From an uncultured Bacilli bacterium (GTDB taxonomy: Bacteria > Bacillota_I > Bacilli_A > RF39 > UBA660): DNA of 28,316 bases. This document shows positions 1 to 7,193 of the stretch, one piece after another. How positions within the stretch are numbered: the first letter of the stretch is position 1; each line of letters opens with the position of its first letter. The stretch spans positions 1 through 28,316 of the forward strand of contig CANRAQ010000006.1 of the NCBI GenBank assembly GCA_947628725.1. Reading direction: 5' to 3'. The notes under the pieces are model-generated. The model made no database searches. It had not been told where the DNA came from and saw only the letters and a list, made by a program, of their open reading frames with translations. The position numbers and the translations under genes were made by a program.

Positions 1-187
1 ACTAAAAATACCTGTTTTTGCCATATTTTATATAGTATTGTTAAAAATTTACTTCACACTAGAAATTCTAGAACCAAATGTTAAAAATTTCCTATTTTTT
101 TGAAAAAATTTCAGGGAAAAAAAGGAAATCGCTATCTTTTGTAGAATAATATATATGAGGATATATAAAATACAAAGGAGGCATCAT
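1..187. other. AT-rich leader region upstream of the Rpn gene
   Basis: No gene is visible here. A 12-base direct repeat, TGTTAAAAATTT, occurs at 39-50 and 79-90, exactly 40 bases apart. Between them lies the palindrome CTAGAA-A-TTCTAG (59-71). A -10-like TAGAAT (142-147) precedes the Rpn gene, but no matching -35 is evident. The function of the repeats is unknown; chance is possible in such AT-rich sequence. Confidence 0.4.
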
Positions 188-1006
188 ATGATAAAAGAAA
201 AAATATATATTACTTTAAAATTTGATTTAATGGTTAAAAGGATATTTGGAAATGATAAAGATAAAGAACCAATAAAAAAATTAATAAAAGAAATATTAAA
301 TATAGAAACAGACAAAATAAAAATATTAAATTCAGAAATGATAGGAATACCATATAAAGATAAAAGAATAATAGTAGATTTAATAGTAGAATTAGAAGAT
401 AAAACTATAATAGCAATAGAAATAAATACTAATGTAGATGATGAGATAATAAAAAGAAACATATATTATATGTGTAAAAATATAAGTAAAGATCTAGGTC
501 CAAATGAAAGTTATACAAAAATAAAAAGACATATACAAATAAACTTTGATTTTGAAGGAAAACATAGATCAGGAATAGAAAGATATACATTATATGATAA
601 AAATATAAAAAAAGAATTATCAGATGTAATAGAAATAATAAGAATAGATGTTCCATATTTCACAAAAAAATGTTATACTAATAATATAGAAAATTTAGAT
701 AGTTTAACAAAATTTATAGGACTATTTGGAGTCAAAACGAGAGAAGAAGCTAAAAGGCTATGTGAAGGAGATGAGTGTATGGAAAAGATATATAAAAAAA
801 TAGATGAATTAAATGAAGATGAAGATGTAATAGGTGCATATGACTATGAGTTAGATAAAAAAAGATTAGCTATAGGTCAAAGAGAATTAGGTATGAAAGA
901 AGCCCTTAATAAGACTGTTTTAAATATGTTACAAGAAAATACACCTATAGATTTTATATCTAAAGTAACAGGATTATCAACTCTTGAAATAAATAAATTA
1001 AAGTAA
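188..1006 (+). CDS. Rpn-family PD-(D/E)XK nuclease (recombination-promoting nuclease / transposase-like)
   Basis: 272 aa. The ATG at 188 is chosen over one at 155 because AAGGAGG (175-181) sits six bases before it. The layout is that of Rpn proteins, which are related to PDDEXK nuclease 'transposases' and linked to RecA-independent recombination: an N-terminal 'MVKRIFG' element, a nuclease core with D64 in 'IIVDLIVE' and E78 in 'AIEIN', then a long helical tail ending in a helix-turn-helix-like 'ISKVTGLSTLEINKL'. The canonical core reads E-x-Q or E-x-K; here it is E-x-N (residues 78-80), so activity is uncertain. Codons are strongly A-ending (ATA, AGA, TTA, GAA) for most of the gene, with a more ordinary mix in roughly the last 150 bases. 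The gene stands alone and converges on lexA with a shared terminator. Assignment to the family is fairly secure; the cellular role is not. Confidence 0.75.
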   Translation: MIKEKIYITLKFDLMVKRIFGNDKDKEPIKKLIKEILNIETDKIKILNSEMIGIPYKDKRIIVDLIVELEDKTIIAIEINTNVDDEIIKRNIYYMCKNISKDLGPNESYTKIKRHIQINFDFEGKHRSGIERYTLYDKNIKKELSDVIEIIRIDVPYFTKKCYTNNIENLDSLTKFIGLFGVKTREEAKRLCEGDECMEKIYKKIDELNEDEDVIGAYDYELDKKRLAIGQRELGMKEALNKTVLNMLQENTPIDFISKVTGLSTLEINKLK

Positions 1007-1032
1007 AAAATACGCCAAATTAGCGTATTTTT
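1005..1032. terminator. Bidirectional intrinsic terminator between the Rpn gene and lexA
   Basis: Inverted repeat AAAAAATACGC (1005-1015) / GCGTATTTTT (1023-1032) with a short loop and A/T runs on both sides. It overlaps the Rpn stop codon and reaches the lexA stop codon, so it can end transcription from both convergent genes. Confidence 0.8.
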
Positions 1033-1648
1033 ATATTTTTCTATATAACCCAATTGCTTTACCTAGAATAAATACATTATTAAATATAAAAGGTTCCATA
1101 GTATCATTTTCTGGTTGCAATCTTATATGATCTTTTTCTTTATAAAATGTTTTTAATGTTACTTCATTTTCCTCTGTCATCGCAACTACTATTTCACCAT
1201 TTCTTGCAGTATTTCTTCTTTCAACTATAACTATATCTCCATCTAAAATTCCAGCATTAATCATACTATCTCCGCTTACATGTAATGTAAATACTTCTTT
1301 ATCCTTTGGTATTAAATATGCCGGCAATGAAAAATATTCATTTGGATTTTCTATTGCTTCTATTGGATTACCTGCAGTTATTTTTCCAAGTAATGGTACT
1401 TCAACTACATCTTCATTTTTTGGAATAAATTCATTTTCTACCATCAATTCAATAGTTCTATTTTTATTATTACCTTTTTTTATGTAACCTTTATTTGCTA
1501 AACAATCAAGATGTGCTTGAACAGTAGCAGGGGATGATACTCCAATATTTTCAGCTATTTCCCTTACTGTAGGTGGATAGCCATGAGATACAATATATGT
1601 TTTGATAAATCTTAATGCATCTTCTTGTCTTTTAGTTAGTTTCTCCAT
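1031..1648 (-). CDS. lexA: LexA, SOS transcriptional repressor (self-cleaving)
   Basis: 205 aa, the usual LexA length. It represses SOS genes until RecA filaments trigger its self-cleavage. Residues 1-65 form the winged helix DNA-binding domain ('PPTVREIAENIGVSSPATVQ'). The cleavage site is A92-G93 in 'KITAGNP'. The catalytic serine is S128 in 'VSGDSM' and the catalytic lysine is K166 in 'VTLKTF'. All essential residues are present, so the protein should be functional. The start at 1648 has an AGGAGG ribosome-binding site on the minus strand (about 1654-1659). It is divergent from a small membrane-protein gene at 1782, and both promoters carry LexA-box-like palindromes, so autoregulation is expected. 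Very confident. Confidence 0.97.
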   Translation of the reverse strand: MEKLTKRQEDALRFIKTYIVSHGYPPTVREIAENIGVSSPATVQAHLDCLANKGYIKKGNNKNRTIELMVENEFIPKNEDVVEVPLLGKITAGNPIEAIENPNEYFSLPAYLIPKDKEVFTLHVSGDSMINAGILDGDIVIVERRNTARNGEIVVAMTEENEVTLKTFYKEKDHIRLQPENDTMEPFIFNNVFILGKAIGLYRKI

Positions 1649-1670
1649 TATATTCCTCCTATCTATATAC

Positions 1671-1710
1671 AGTTTAACACAACTTTACAGAAAAGTCAAA
1701 CATTTGTTCA
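1671..1710 (-). promoter_or_regulatory. lexA promoter with LexA box overlapping the -35
   Basis: On the minus strand, TTGACT (1694-1699) and TAAACT (1671-1676) are separated by 17 bases. The palindrome TGAACAAATGTTTG (1697-1710, minus strand) matches 11 of 14 bases of the Gram-positive SOS box CGAACATATGTTCG and overlaps the -35 element. This arrangement predicts LexA autorepression. Confidence 0.7.
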
Positions 1711-1729
1711 AATTTTTATATTAAAGTTA

Positions 1730-1758
1730 TTGACACGAACAAATATTCGTGATAATAT
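1730..1758 (+). promoter_or_regulatory. SOS-regulated promoter with LexA box in the spacer
   Basis: TTGACA (1730-1735) is a perfect -35, followed after 17 bases by TAATAT (1753-1758). The spacer holds CGAACAAATATTCG (1736-1749), which matches 12 of 14 bases of the Gram-positive LexA consensus. It sits inside the longer dyad CACGAA...TTCGTG (1734-1751). A repressor bound here would block RNA polymerase. The promoter drives the small gene at 1782. Confidence 0.75.
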
Positions 1759-1781
1759 GGTTACAGAAAGAAGGTAATAGT

Positions 1782-1922
1782 ATGGAAATGATTGAAAGTA
1801 AAGGATTAGTAATATTTTTTGTAATAGTATTATGCTTAACGATTATAGGTTCAATTAATACTAAAAAATATGATGAAAGCAATAGTAATAAGGAAAATTA
1901 TATAATTATGAATGCAAAATAA
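1782..1922 (+). CDS. Small SOS-controlled single-pass membrane protein (46 aa)
   Basis: This short reading frame starts at ATG 1782 with GAAGG (1770-1774) seven bases upstream and ends at TAA 1920-1922, directly followed by a strong terminator. The protein has a short polar N-terminus, one hydrophobic segment (about residues 8-25, 'GLVIFFVIVLCLTIIGSI') and a charged, Asn-rich tail of about 20 residues. It is transcribed divergently from lexA from a promoter with a LexA box in its spacer. In Bacillus and Staphylococcus this position is held by yneA or sosA, membrane-anchored division inhibitors induced by SOS. That suggests, but does not prove, the same role. No LysM domain (YneA has one) is present, and I see no sequence similarity that I can vouch for. 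Gene reality is well supported; function is inference. Confidence 0.7.
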   Translation: MEMIESKGLVIFFVIVLCLTIIGSINTKKYDESNSNKENYIIMNAK

Positions 1923-1950
1923 CATTCTGTTATAATTTAGAATGTTATTT
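1917..1950. terminator. Bidirectional terminator after the SOS micro-gene
   Basis: A 12-bp stem AAATAACATTCT (1917-1928) / AGAATGTTATTT (1939-1950) with a 10-base loop, flanked by A/T runs. It overlaps the stop codon of the small gene and abuts the stop of the convergent flippase gene. Confidence 0.8.
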
Positions 1951-3237
1951 TTATTTTAAATATTTTTTTACATAATGCAGGTCAAATAATGTTACAAATA
2001 TAATATTTATACTAGTTGCTACAATTAAGGACCAAAGACCAATCCTTAAATAAGAAAATATAAATAAACTTATAGTTCTTAAAAACATACCAATTAGTGT
2101 GCCTCTCATAGAAATATTTGCTTTATTCATAGATTGTAGTGAACTAGAAAGTGGGGACTGTATATAATGTAAAAGACATATAGGTGCAATCACTTTTATA
2201 TATTTTACACCTTTAGTAGTATTAAAAAGTATTGATAAAAATTTATTTGGGAAAAATTCAAACACAAATGTTGCTGGAATACCTATTAATAAAGAGAAAA
2301 AAATTGCCTGTTTAATTTTCTTTTTTACATAAGTATAATTTTTATTACAATAATTTTTAGATACTATTGGTATTAATGCTTGAGATATCGCTCCTGTAAA
2401 AAAAGATGGTAAAAGTACTAACTGCATTACATATCCATTGATTATTCCATATTCGTTTATTATAAAAGTATTTGAATATCCTATTTTCATTAGCACATAT
2501 GTAATTATAATAGGTTCTAAAAAATATCCTATAGATCCAATTAATCTACTTCCTGTAGTAGGTAATGCTATTTTTAATATAGATTTTATATTATTTTTAT
2601 TTGGCTTTAAATCTTCTTTTTTACATTTAAAATTAGGAAGTAATATTAAAAATATAATAATGCTTGATAGTTCACATAAGATATTTGATAAAATTATAAA
2701 CGCTACTACATATTCAAATCCTAACTTTAGAAAATATGGTGTTCCAACAATTATTACTATTAGTTTAACTAAATCTTCAATTATATTTGTAATTACATGT
2801 GGCCACATTCTTTCTTTAGCAAAAAAGTAACTTCTAAGACAGTTTGAAACAGTTATAAATGGAAGTACGAATCCAATAGATAATAATCCATAATTTAAAA
2901 CTGAATTATTTAAAAGTTTAATACTTATATATCTACTTGAAAACATTAAAAATATAAATATTATAAAATCTATTGTAAGTGATATTGTTATAGCAGTCGC
3001 AACTAAATTTTTAGTATTGAACTTTTTACTTGAAATAAGTACATTTAACGCTGTTGGTAAACCTAATTGCGCAATACTATTTAGAAGCATAAAAGTAGGC
3101 ATTATCATAGAATAAAGACCTATACCTGTACTACCAATCGTTCTAGTTAAAACTATTTTTATTATTAAACCTAATAATTTAGTAAAAAAGCCACCTATAA
3201 TTAGGATAATAGTAGATTTTATAAATTTATTTTTCAT
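1951..3237 (-). CDS. SpoVB/MurJ-type polysaccharide (lipid-linked precursor) flippase
   Basis: 428 aa, almost wholly hydrophobic, with about a dozen membrane segments. The N-terminus ('GGFFTKLLGLIIKIVLTRTI' followed by 'GSTGIGLYSMIMPTFML' and 'AQLGLPTALNVLIS') is characteristic of the SpoVB branch of the MOP flippase superfamily. These proteins move lipid-linked oligosaccharides, such as peptidoglycan precursors, across the membrane; in Bacillus SpoVB is needed for spore cortex synthesis. Typical SpoVB proteins exceed 500 aa, so this one is short, probably lacking a C-terminal pair of membrane helices, although the frame is intact. The spore genes nearby (SASPs, yunB) agree with a sporulation role, but general cell-wall or polysaccharide export is equally possible. 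No clear promoter was identified. Confidence 0.75.
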   Translation of the reverse strand: MKNKFIKSTIILIIGGFFTKLLGLIIKIVLTRTIGSTGIGLYSMIMPTFMLLNSIAQLGLPTALNVLISSKKFNTKNLVATAITISLTIDFIIFIFLMFSSRYISIKLLNNSVLNYGLLSIGFVLPFITVSNCLRSYFFAKERMWPHVITNIIEDLVKLIVIIVGTPYFLKLGFEYVVAFIILSNILCELSSIIIFLILLPNFKCKKEDLKPNKNNIKSILKIALPTTGSRLIGSIGYFLEPIIITYVLMKIGYSNTFIINEYGIINGYVMQLVLLPSFFTGAISQALIPIVSKNYCNKNYTYVKKKIKQAIFFSLLIGIPATFVFEFFPNKFLSILFNTTKGVKYIKVIAPICLLHYIQSPLSSSLQSMNKANISMRGTLIGMFLRTISLFIFSYLRIGLWSLIVATSINIIFVTLFDLHYVKKYLK

Positions 3238-3298
3238 AGTACAAGTTTATTCATTACATGGACAAAAATGTATATTTAATAAATTTATTAATTTTTTC

Positions 3299-3327
3299 TT
3301 TAAAAAATTATAAATTTAATATATAAT
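3299..3327 (+). promoter_or_regulatory. Promoter for comN-secDF
   Basis: TTTAAA (3299-3304) and a perfect TATAAT (3322-3327) are 17 bases apart. They lie 30 bases upstream of the first gene, which has a TATGGAGG ribosome-binding site. Confidence 0.55.
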
Positions 3328-3357
3328 ATATATGTCTAGTTAAATTATGGAGGCTAT

Positions 3358-3669
3358 ATGGATATAGAATTTAATAGTATAAAAGAATTATATGATAGAT
3401 TGAGACCAGCACTTAATACAAAATTAACAGAGTTAAAAAGAAATGATTTAGATTATATAAAAGCGGAAGATATATGGAATTATTTAAGAATAACAAAATG
3501 GGAGAATGCAAAAAATTTACTTCTATATCAAATGGTAGATGATATACTTAATTTAGATAATTATGAGATAGATGAATTCGTAAAAAATGAAATAAGAAAA
3601 AAGGTAATTAAACCTAATTTAGATAGTATGGAATGGAATGATAAGAATGAAGAAAAACAAAAAAACTAA
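3358..3669 (+). CDS. ComN-like post-transcriptional regulator family protein
   Basis: 103 aa, soluble and charged. The segment 'AEDIWNYLRITKWENAKNLL' matches the pattern of the post-transcriptional regulator (ComN/YrzD) family, whose Bacillus member is reported to promote comE mRNA localisation or expression at the division site. The genetic context agrees: in Bacillus this small gene also sits directly before secDF. The start ATG at 3358 follows TATGGAGG. Its 3' end overlaps the start of secDF by 23 to 32 bases, so the two are translationally coupled. The family call rests on the motif and synteny, not on a search. What it regulates here is unknown; I see no competence genes in the window. 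Confidence 0.65.
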   Translation: MDIEFNSIKELYDRLRPALNTKLTELKRNDLDYIKAEDIWNYLRITKWENAKNLLLYQMVDDILNLDNYEIDEFVKNEIRKKVIKPNLDSMEWNDKNEEKQKN

Positions 3670-5980
3670 CGAAACAAAAATATTTCGATCTATATTAATA
3701 ACTTTTGCAATATTAATTATTTCTATATCAGGATTGTATTTTGCAATTAAAAATTTAAAATATGGCCTAGATTTACAAGGTGGATTTGAAGTTCTTTATG
3801 AAGTATCTAGTATAGATGACTCTAAAGTTACAAGTGATATGGTAAATAGTACGTATAAGATAATAGATAAGCGTATAAATGCACTTGGAGTAAGTGAACC
3901 AGAAATATCCATAGAAGGAAATAATATTAGAGTTACAATGGCTGGTGTAACTAACATAGAGGATGCTAGAAAAACTATAAGTACAACTGCTAGTTTGACA
4001 TTTAGAACACATGATGGTGAATTACTAATGGGTAGTGAAGTTTTAAATAGTGGTAAGGCTACTGTTGGATATAGTGCAGAAAAAGGATATTATATTTCAC
4101 TTAGTGTTAAGGATAAAGATAAATTTTATAACCAAACTAAAAAAGTAAGTGAAATGGATCAAAACTATATAGTAATATGGTTAGATTATGATGATACTTA
4201 TAAATTAGAAAGTGTAGTAGATGAAAAAGGTCAATCTAATTATGGTTATTATACAAATGATGAAGTAGAGGGAGAAGATACAACTAATCGTACATTTCAT
4301 ATTTGTGGAGATTTAGTAAATTCAAACTGTTTATCATATGCAGGTGTATCTCAAGGATTTGCTAGTGATGTAATTATTCAAGGTAAATTTACTCAAAAAG
4401 AGGCACAAGGTTTAGTTGATTTGATAAATAGTGGTAGTATGCCTACAAAATTAAAGGAAATCTCTTCTAAGACTGTAACTGCATCTTTTGGTGAAAATTC
4501 ATTACAAAAGACATTTACTGCTGGAATAATAGGTATATTAGCTATCACACTTGTATTAATATTAATATATAGATTAAGTGGATTTATAACTAGTGTAAGT
4601 ATACTTTCATATGCATTTTTAACTTTATTAATATTTAATTTAGTAGGTGGAAGACTTTCATTACAAGGTATTGCCGCATTTGTAATAGGAATAGGTATAG
4701 CAGTAGATTCTGCCGTAATAAGTTTTTCTAGAATAAAAGAAGAATTAAATAAAAATTCAAGTTTAAAATCAGCATACGAAAAAGGAACACATGATTCATT
4801 TATATCTATATTAGATGCAAATGTTACAACTTTAATAGCTGCATTGATACTATTTAAATTTGGTGAAAGTAGTGTAAAAGGTTTCTCTACTATGTTAATT
4901 ATAAGTATAGTAGTAACATTTATAATTATGATTTATTTAAATAGATATTTAATTAAGTTATTCGCATTTTCATCTAAATTTGAAAATCATAAAAATTTAT
5001 TCATAGGATTTAAAACTAAGAAGAATGAAAGCAAAATTGATTTTGTTAGACCAAAAAATATAGTATTTACTATTGTAGGTTTAATAATAATTTGTGGATT
5101 AGCTTTTACATATAGTGAAGGATTAAATTTAGGAATAGATTTTAAAGGTGGATCTACTATAGAAATAAATTCAAAAAACAAATTATCTTTAGATGAAGTA
5201 AAAGAAGATATAGTAAGTCTAGATTATGATATAGATTCAATAGATCAGTTAGATGATAGTAGAATTTATGTTACTGTTGGAAATATACTTGATAATGAAG
5301 AAACTAATAAAGTAGAAGATTATTTTAATGAAAAATATGAGGCTACTACAAGTATAGGTTCTATATCAAATCAAGTTAAAAAGGATATAACTAAAAATGC
5401 TATAAAGGCGTTAATATATGCTTGTATAGGAATGATTATATATATAACTATAAGATTTAAATTTAGTTATGGTATGAGTTCTATAATAGCCTTAATACAT
5501 GATACATTGATGGTATTAATAGCTTTTAGTATATTTAGACTTGAAGTAGATAGTATGTTTATAGCAGCAATACTTTCAATAGTTGGATATTCGATAAATA
5601 ATACTATAGTAATATTCGATAGAATAAGAGAAAATAAAACAAAACTTTATAAAGATAGAATAAATAAAGTAGAAGATTTAAAAGAAATAGTAAATTTAAG
5701 TTTAAGACAAACTATTTCAAGATGTATTATAACAACATTAACTACACTTTTACCTGTAATAAGTTTAATAATATTTGGTTCACATGAAATATTTAACTTT
5801 AATATAGCCTTACTTATAGGTTTAATTGTAGGAACATTCTCAAGTTTATTTATATCTAGTCAAGTTTGGATGACAATAGAAAAAAGAAAGATTGGTAAGA
5901 ATACTAATAAACATTGGTATGATGAAGATAAACCTAAAAAAGAAAAAGAAGAGTTACCAGTAAAAGGAATTAATTGCTAA
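3647..5980 (+). CDS. secDF: SecDF, fused protein-export accessory protein
   Basis: About 777 aa, a single-chain fusion of SecD and SecF as in Bacilli. It uses the proton motive force to help pull exported proteins through SecYEG. The SecD half has a first membrane helix (about residues 11-28), the 'YGLDLQGGFEVLYEV' motif, a large extracytoplasmic region and a five-helix block containing 'GIGIAVDSAVISFSRIKEEL'. The SecF half repeats the plan with 'LGIDFKGGSTIEI' and 'IVGYSINNTIVIFDRIREN'. Both conserved transmembrane aspartate regions are visible. The start is ambiguous: ATG 3647 has GGA nine bases upstream, while ATG 3638 (three codons longer) has no better signal; both overlap the ComN-like frame. 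A terminator embedded in the stop codon ends the operon. Family identity is certain. Confidence 0.95.
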   Translation: MKKNKKTNETKIFRSILITFAILIISISGLYFAIKNLKYGLDLQGGFEVLYEVSSIDDSKVTSDMVNSTYKIIDKRINALGVSEPEISIEGNNIRVTMAGVTNIEDARKTISTTASLTFRTHDGELLMGSEVLNSGKATVGYSAEKGYYISLSVKDKDKFYNQTKKVSEMDQNYIVIWLDYDDTYKLESVVDEKGQSNYGYYTNDEVEGEDTTNRTFHICGDLVNSNCLSYAGVSQGFASDVIIQGKFTQKEAQGLVDLINSGSMPTKLKEISSKTVTASFGENSLQKTFTAGIIGILAITLVLILIYRLSGFITSVSILSYAFLTLLIFNLVGGRLSLQGIAAFVIGIGIAVDSAVISFSRIKEELNKNSSLKSAYEKGTHDSFISILDANVTTLIAALILFKFGESSVKGFSTMLIISIVVTFIIMIYLNRYLIKLFAFSSKFENHKNLFIGFKTKKNESKIDFVRPKNIVFTIVGLIIICGLAFTYSEGLNLGIDFKGGSTIEINSKNKLSLDEVKEDIVSLDYDIDSIDQLDDSRIYVTVGNILDNEETNKVEDYFNEKYEATTSIGSISNQVKKDITKNAIKALIYACIGMIIYITIRFKFSYGMSSIIALIHDTLMVLIAFSIFRLEVDSMFIAAILSIVGYSINNTIVIFDRIRENKTKLYKDRINKVEDLKEIVNLSLRQTISRCIITTLTTLLPVISLIIFGSHEIFNFNIALLIGLIVGTFSSLFISSQVWMTIEKRKIGKNTNKHWYDEDKPKKEKEELPVKGINC

Positions 5981-5992
5981 TTCCTTTTTTTG
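5962..5992 (+). terminator. Intrinsic terminator after secDF
   Basis: AAAAGGAATTA (5962-5972) pairs with TAATTCCTTTT (5978-5988), with a 5-base loop and a T run. The secDF stop codon lies inside the hairpin. Confidence 0.85.
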
Positions 5993-6036
5993 TATAATAT
6001 TTATATTTATCAAAAATACAATTAAATAGGTGACTT

Positions 6037-7128
6037 ATGAAAAAAAATAGAATGGAACTAACACTATTTATAAGTGTAATAATTATTTCTTTAATAGGGG
6101 TATTAATGATATATTCTTCTTCATATATATGGGCTGAATATAAATATAATGACCCATATAAATATTTAAAAAATCAATTTCTTTTTTTCATAATAGGTAT
6201 ATTTTTGATGATATTTATGAGTAGAATAGATTATAAAAAATATTTTAAATATTCAAATAAAATATTAATAGTATGTATAACTCTTTTAATATTAGTTTTA
6301 ATACCAGGAATTGGAACTGTAAGGAATGGTTCTAGAAGTTGGTTTGGTATAGGATCATTTGGTATACAACCTAGTGAATTTGCTAAACTTGGTCTTATAA
6401 TTTTCACATCAAAATATCTATCAAATAATCCTAATTGCATGAAAGATATAAAAAAAGGTGTAATTCCAATATTATTACTTACATTATCTATATTTGGAAT
6501 AATAATGTTACAACCTGACTTTGGTACAGGAACAATATTAGTTATGACGATTATCGGAATACTTTTTGTAGCAGGATTAAATGTAAAAATATTTGTAAAA
6601 TTTGGTATTGTAGGTTTAATAGGAATAGTAGTACTTGTAATTATCGCACCATATAGATTAAAAAGAATATTATCATTTTTAAATCCTTGGAGCGATCCAC
6701 TAGGTAGTGGATTTCAAATAATTCAATCCCTTTATAGTATAGGTCCGGGCGGATTATTTGGACTTGGTATTGGAAATTCTATACAAAAACATTTTTATCT
6801 TCCTGAACCTCAAACAGATTTTATATTTTCTATAATTAGTGAAGAATTTGGTTTTATGGGGATAATTATATTATCTATATTATTCATATTAATCTTTTAT
6901 AGTTGTTTAAAAATAAGTATGAAATGTAATGATTTATTTGGAAAATACTTATCGTTTGGTATAACATTTGGTCTAATATTTCAATCTGTATTAAATTTAT
7001 GCGTAGTAGTTGGACTTGTACCTGTTACAGGTGTTACATTACCGTTTTTATCTTATGGGGGAAGTTCATTATTAATTTCTATGGCAAGTATGGGTATAGT
7101 GTTAAATATTTCTAGATATGAAAAATAA
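6037..7128 (+). CDS. FtsW/SpoVE-type SEDS peptidoglycan glycosyltransferase
   Basis: 363 aa with about ten membrane helices. SEDS proteins polymerise lipid II into glycan strands together with a class B penicillin-binding protein; FtsW acts at the septum and SpoVE in the spore cortex. Diagnostic motifs: 'NGSRSWFGIG' (97-106), 'GIQPSEFAKLGLI' (109-121), 'MLQPDFGTG' (157-165), 'NPWSDPLGSGFQIIQS' (216-231), 'LPEPQTDFIFSIISEE' (255-270, with D261 aligning to the catalytic Asp) and 'PVTGVTLPFLSYGGSS' (329-344). These favour the FtsW/SpoVE branch over RodA. No partner penicillin-binding protein is adjacent, so sequence alone does not separate vegetative FtsW from SpoVE. Start 6037 has a modest AGGTG site. 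A TATAAT (5993-5998) just after the secDF terminator may be its promoter. Confidence 0.88.
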   Translation: MKKNRMELTLFISVIIISLIGVLMIYSSSYIWAEYKYNDPYKYLKNQFLFFIIGIFLMIFMSRIDYKKYFKYSNKILIVCITLLILVLIPGIGTVRNGSRSWFGIGSFGIQPSEFAKLGLIIFTSKYLSNNPNCMKDIKKGVIPILLLTLSIFGIIMLQPDFGTGTILVMTIIGILFVAGLNVKIFVKFGIVGLIGIVVLVIIAPYRLKRILSFLNPWSDPLGSGFQIIQSLYSIGPGGLFGLGIGNSIQKHFYLPEPQTDFIFSIISEEFGFMGIIILSILFILIFYSCLKISMKCNDLFGKYLSFGITFGLIFQSVLNLCVVVGLVPVTGVTLPFLSYGGSSLLISMASMGIVLNISRYEK

Positions 7129-7133
7129 AAATG

Positions 7134-7155
7134 TGTTTATATTGTAATATAAACA
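7134..7155. repeat. Perfect inverted repeat downstream of the ftsW-like gene
   Basis: TGTTTATATT (7134-7143) and AATATAAACA (7146-7155) form a 10-bp dyad separated by two bases. No T run follows, so it is not a standard intrinsic terminator. It lies just upstream of a TATACT -10-like element (7167-7172) for the next gene and could be an operator or a weak pause/processing hairpin. Confidence 0.5.
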
Positions 7156-7193
7156 TAATAATCAAATATACTTTTATTGAGATGGGTGGTTAA

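Noticed and set aside
7134..7155. Intrinsic terminator after the ftsW-like gene
   Set aside because: The inverted repeat is perfect but is followed by mixed sequence without a T run, so it is listed only as a repeat.
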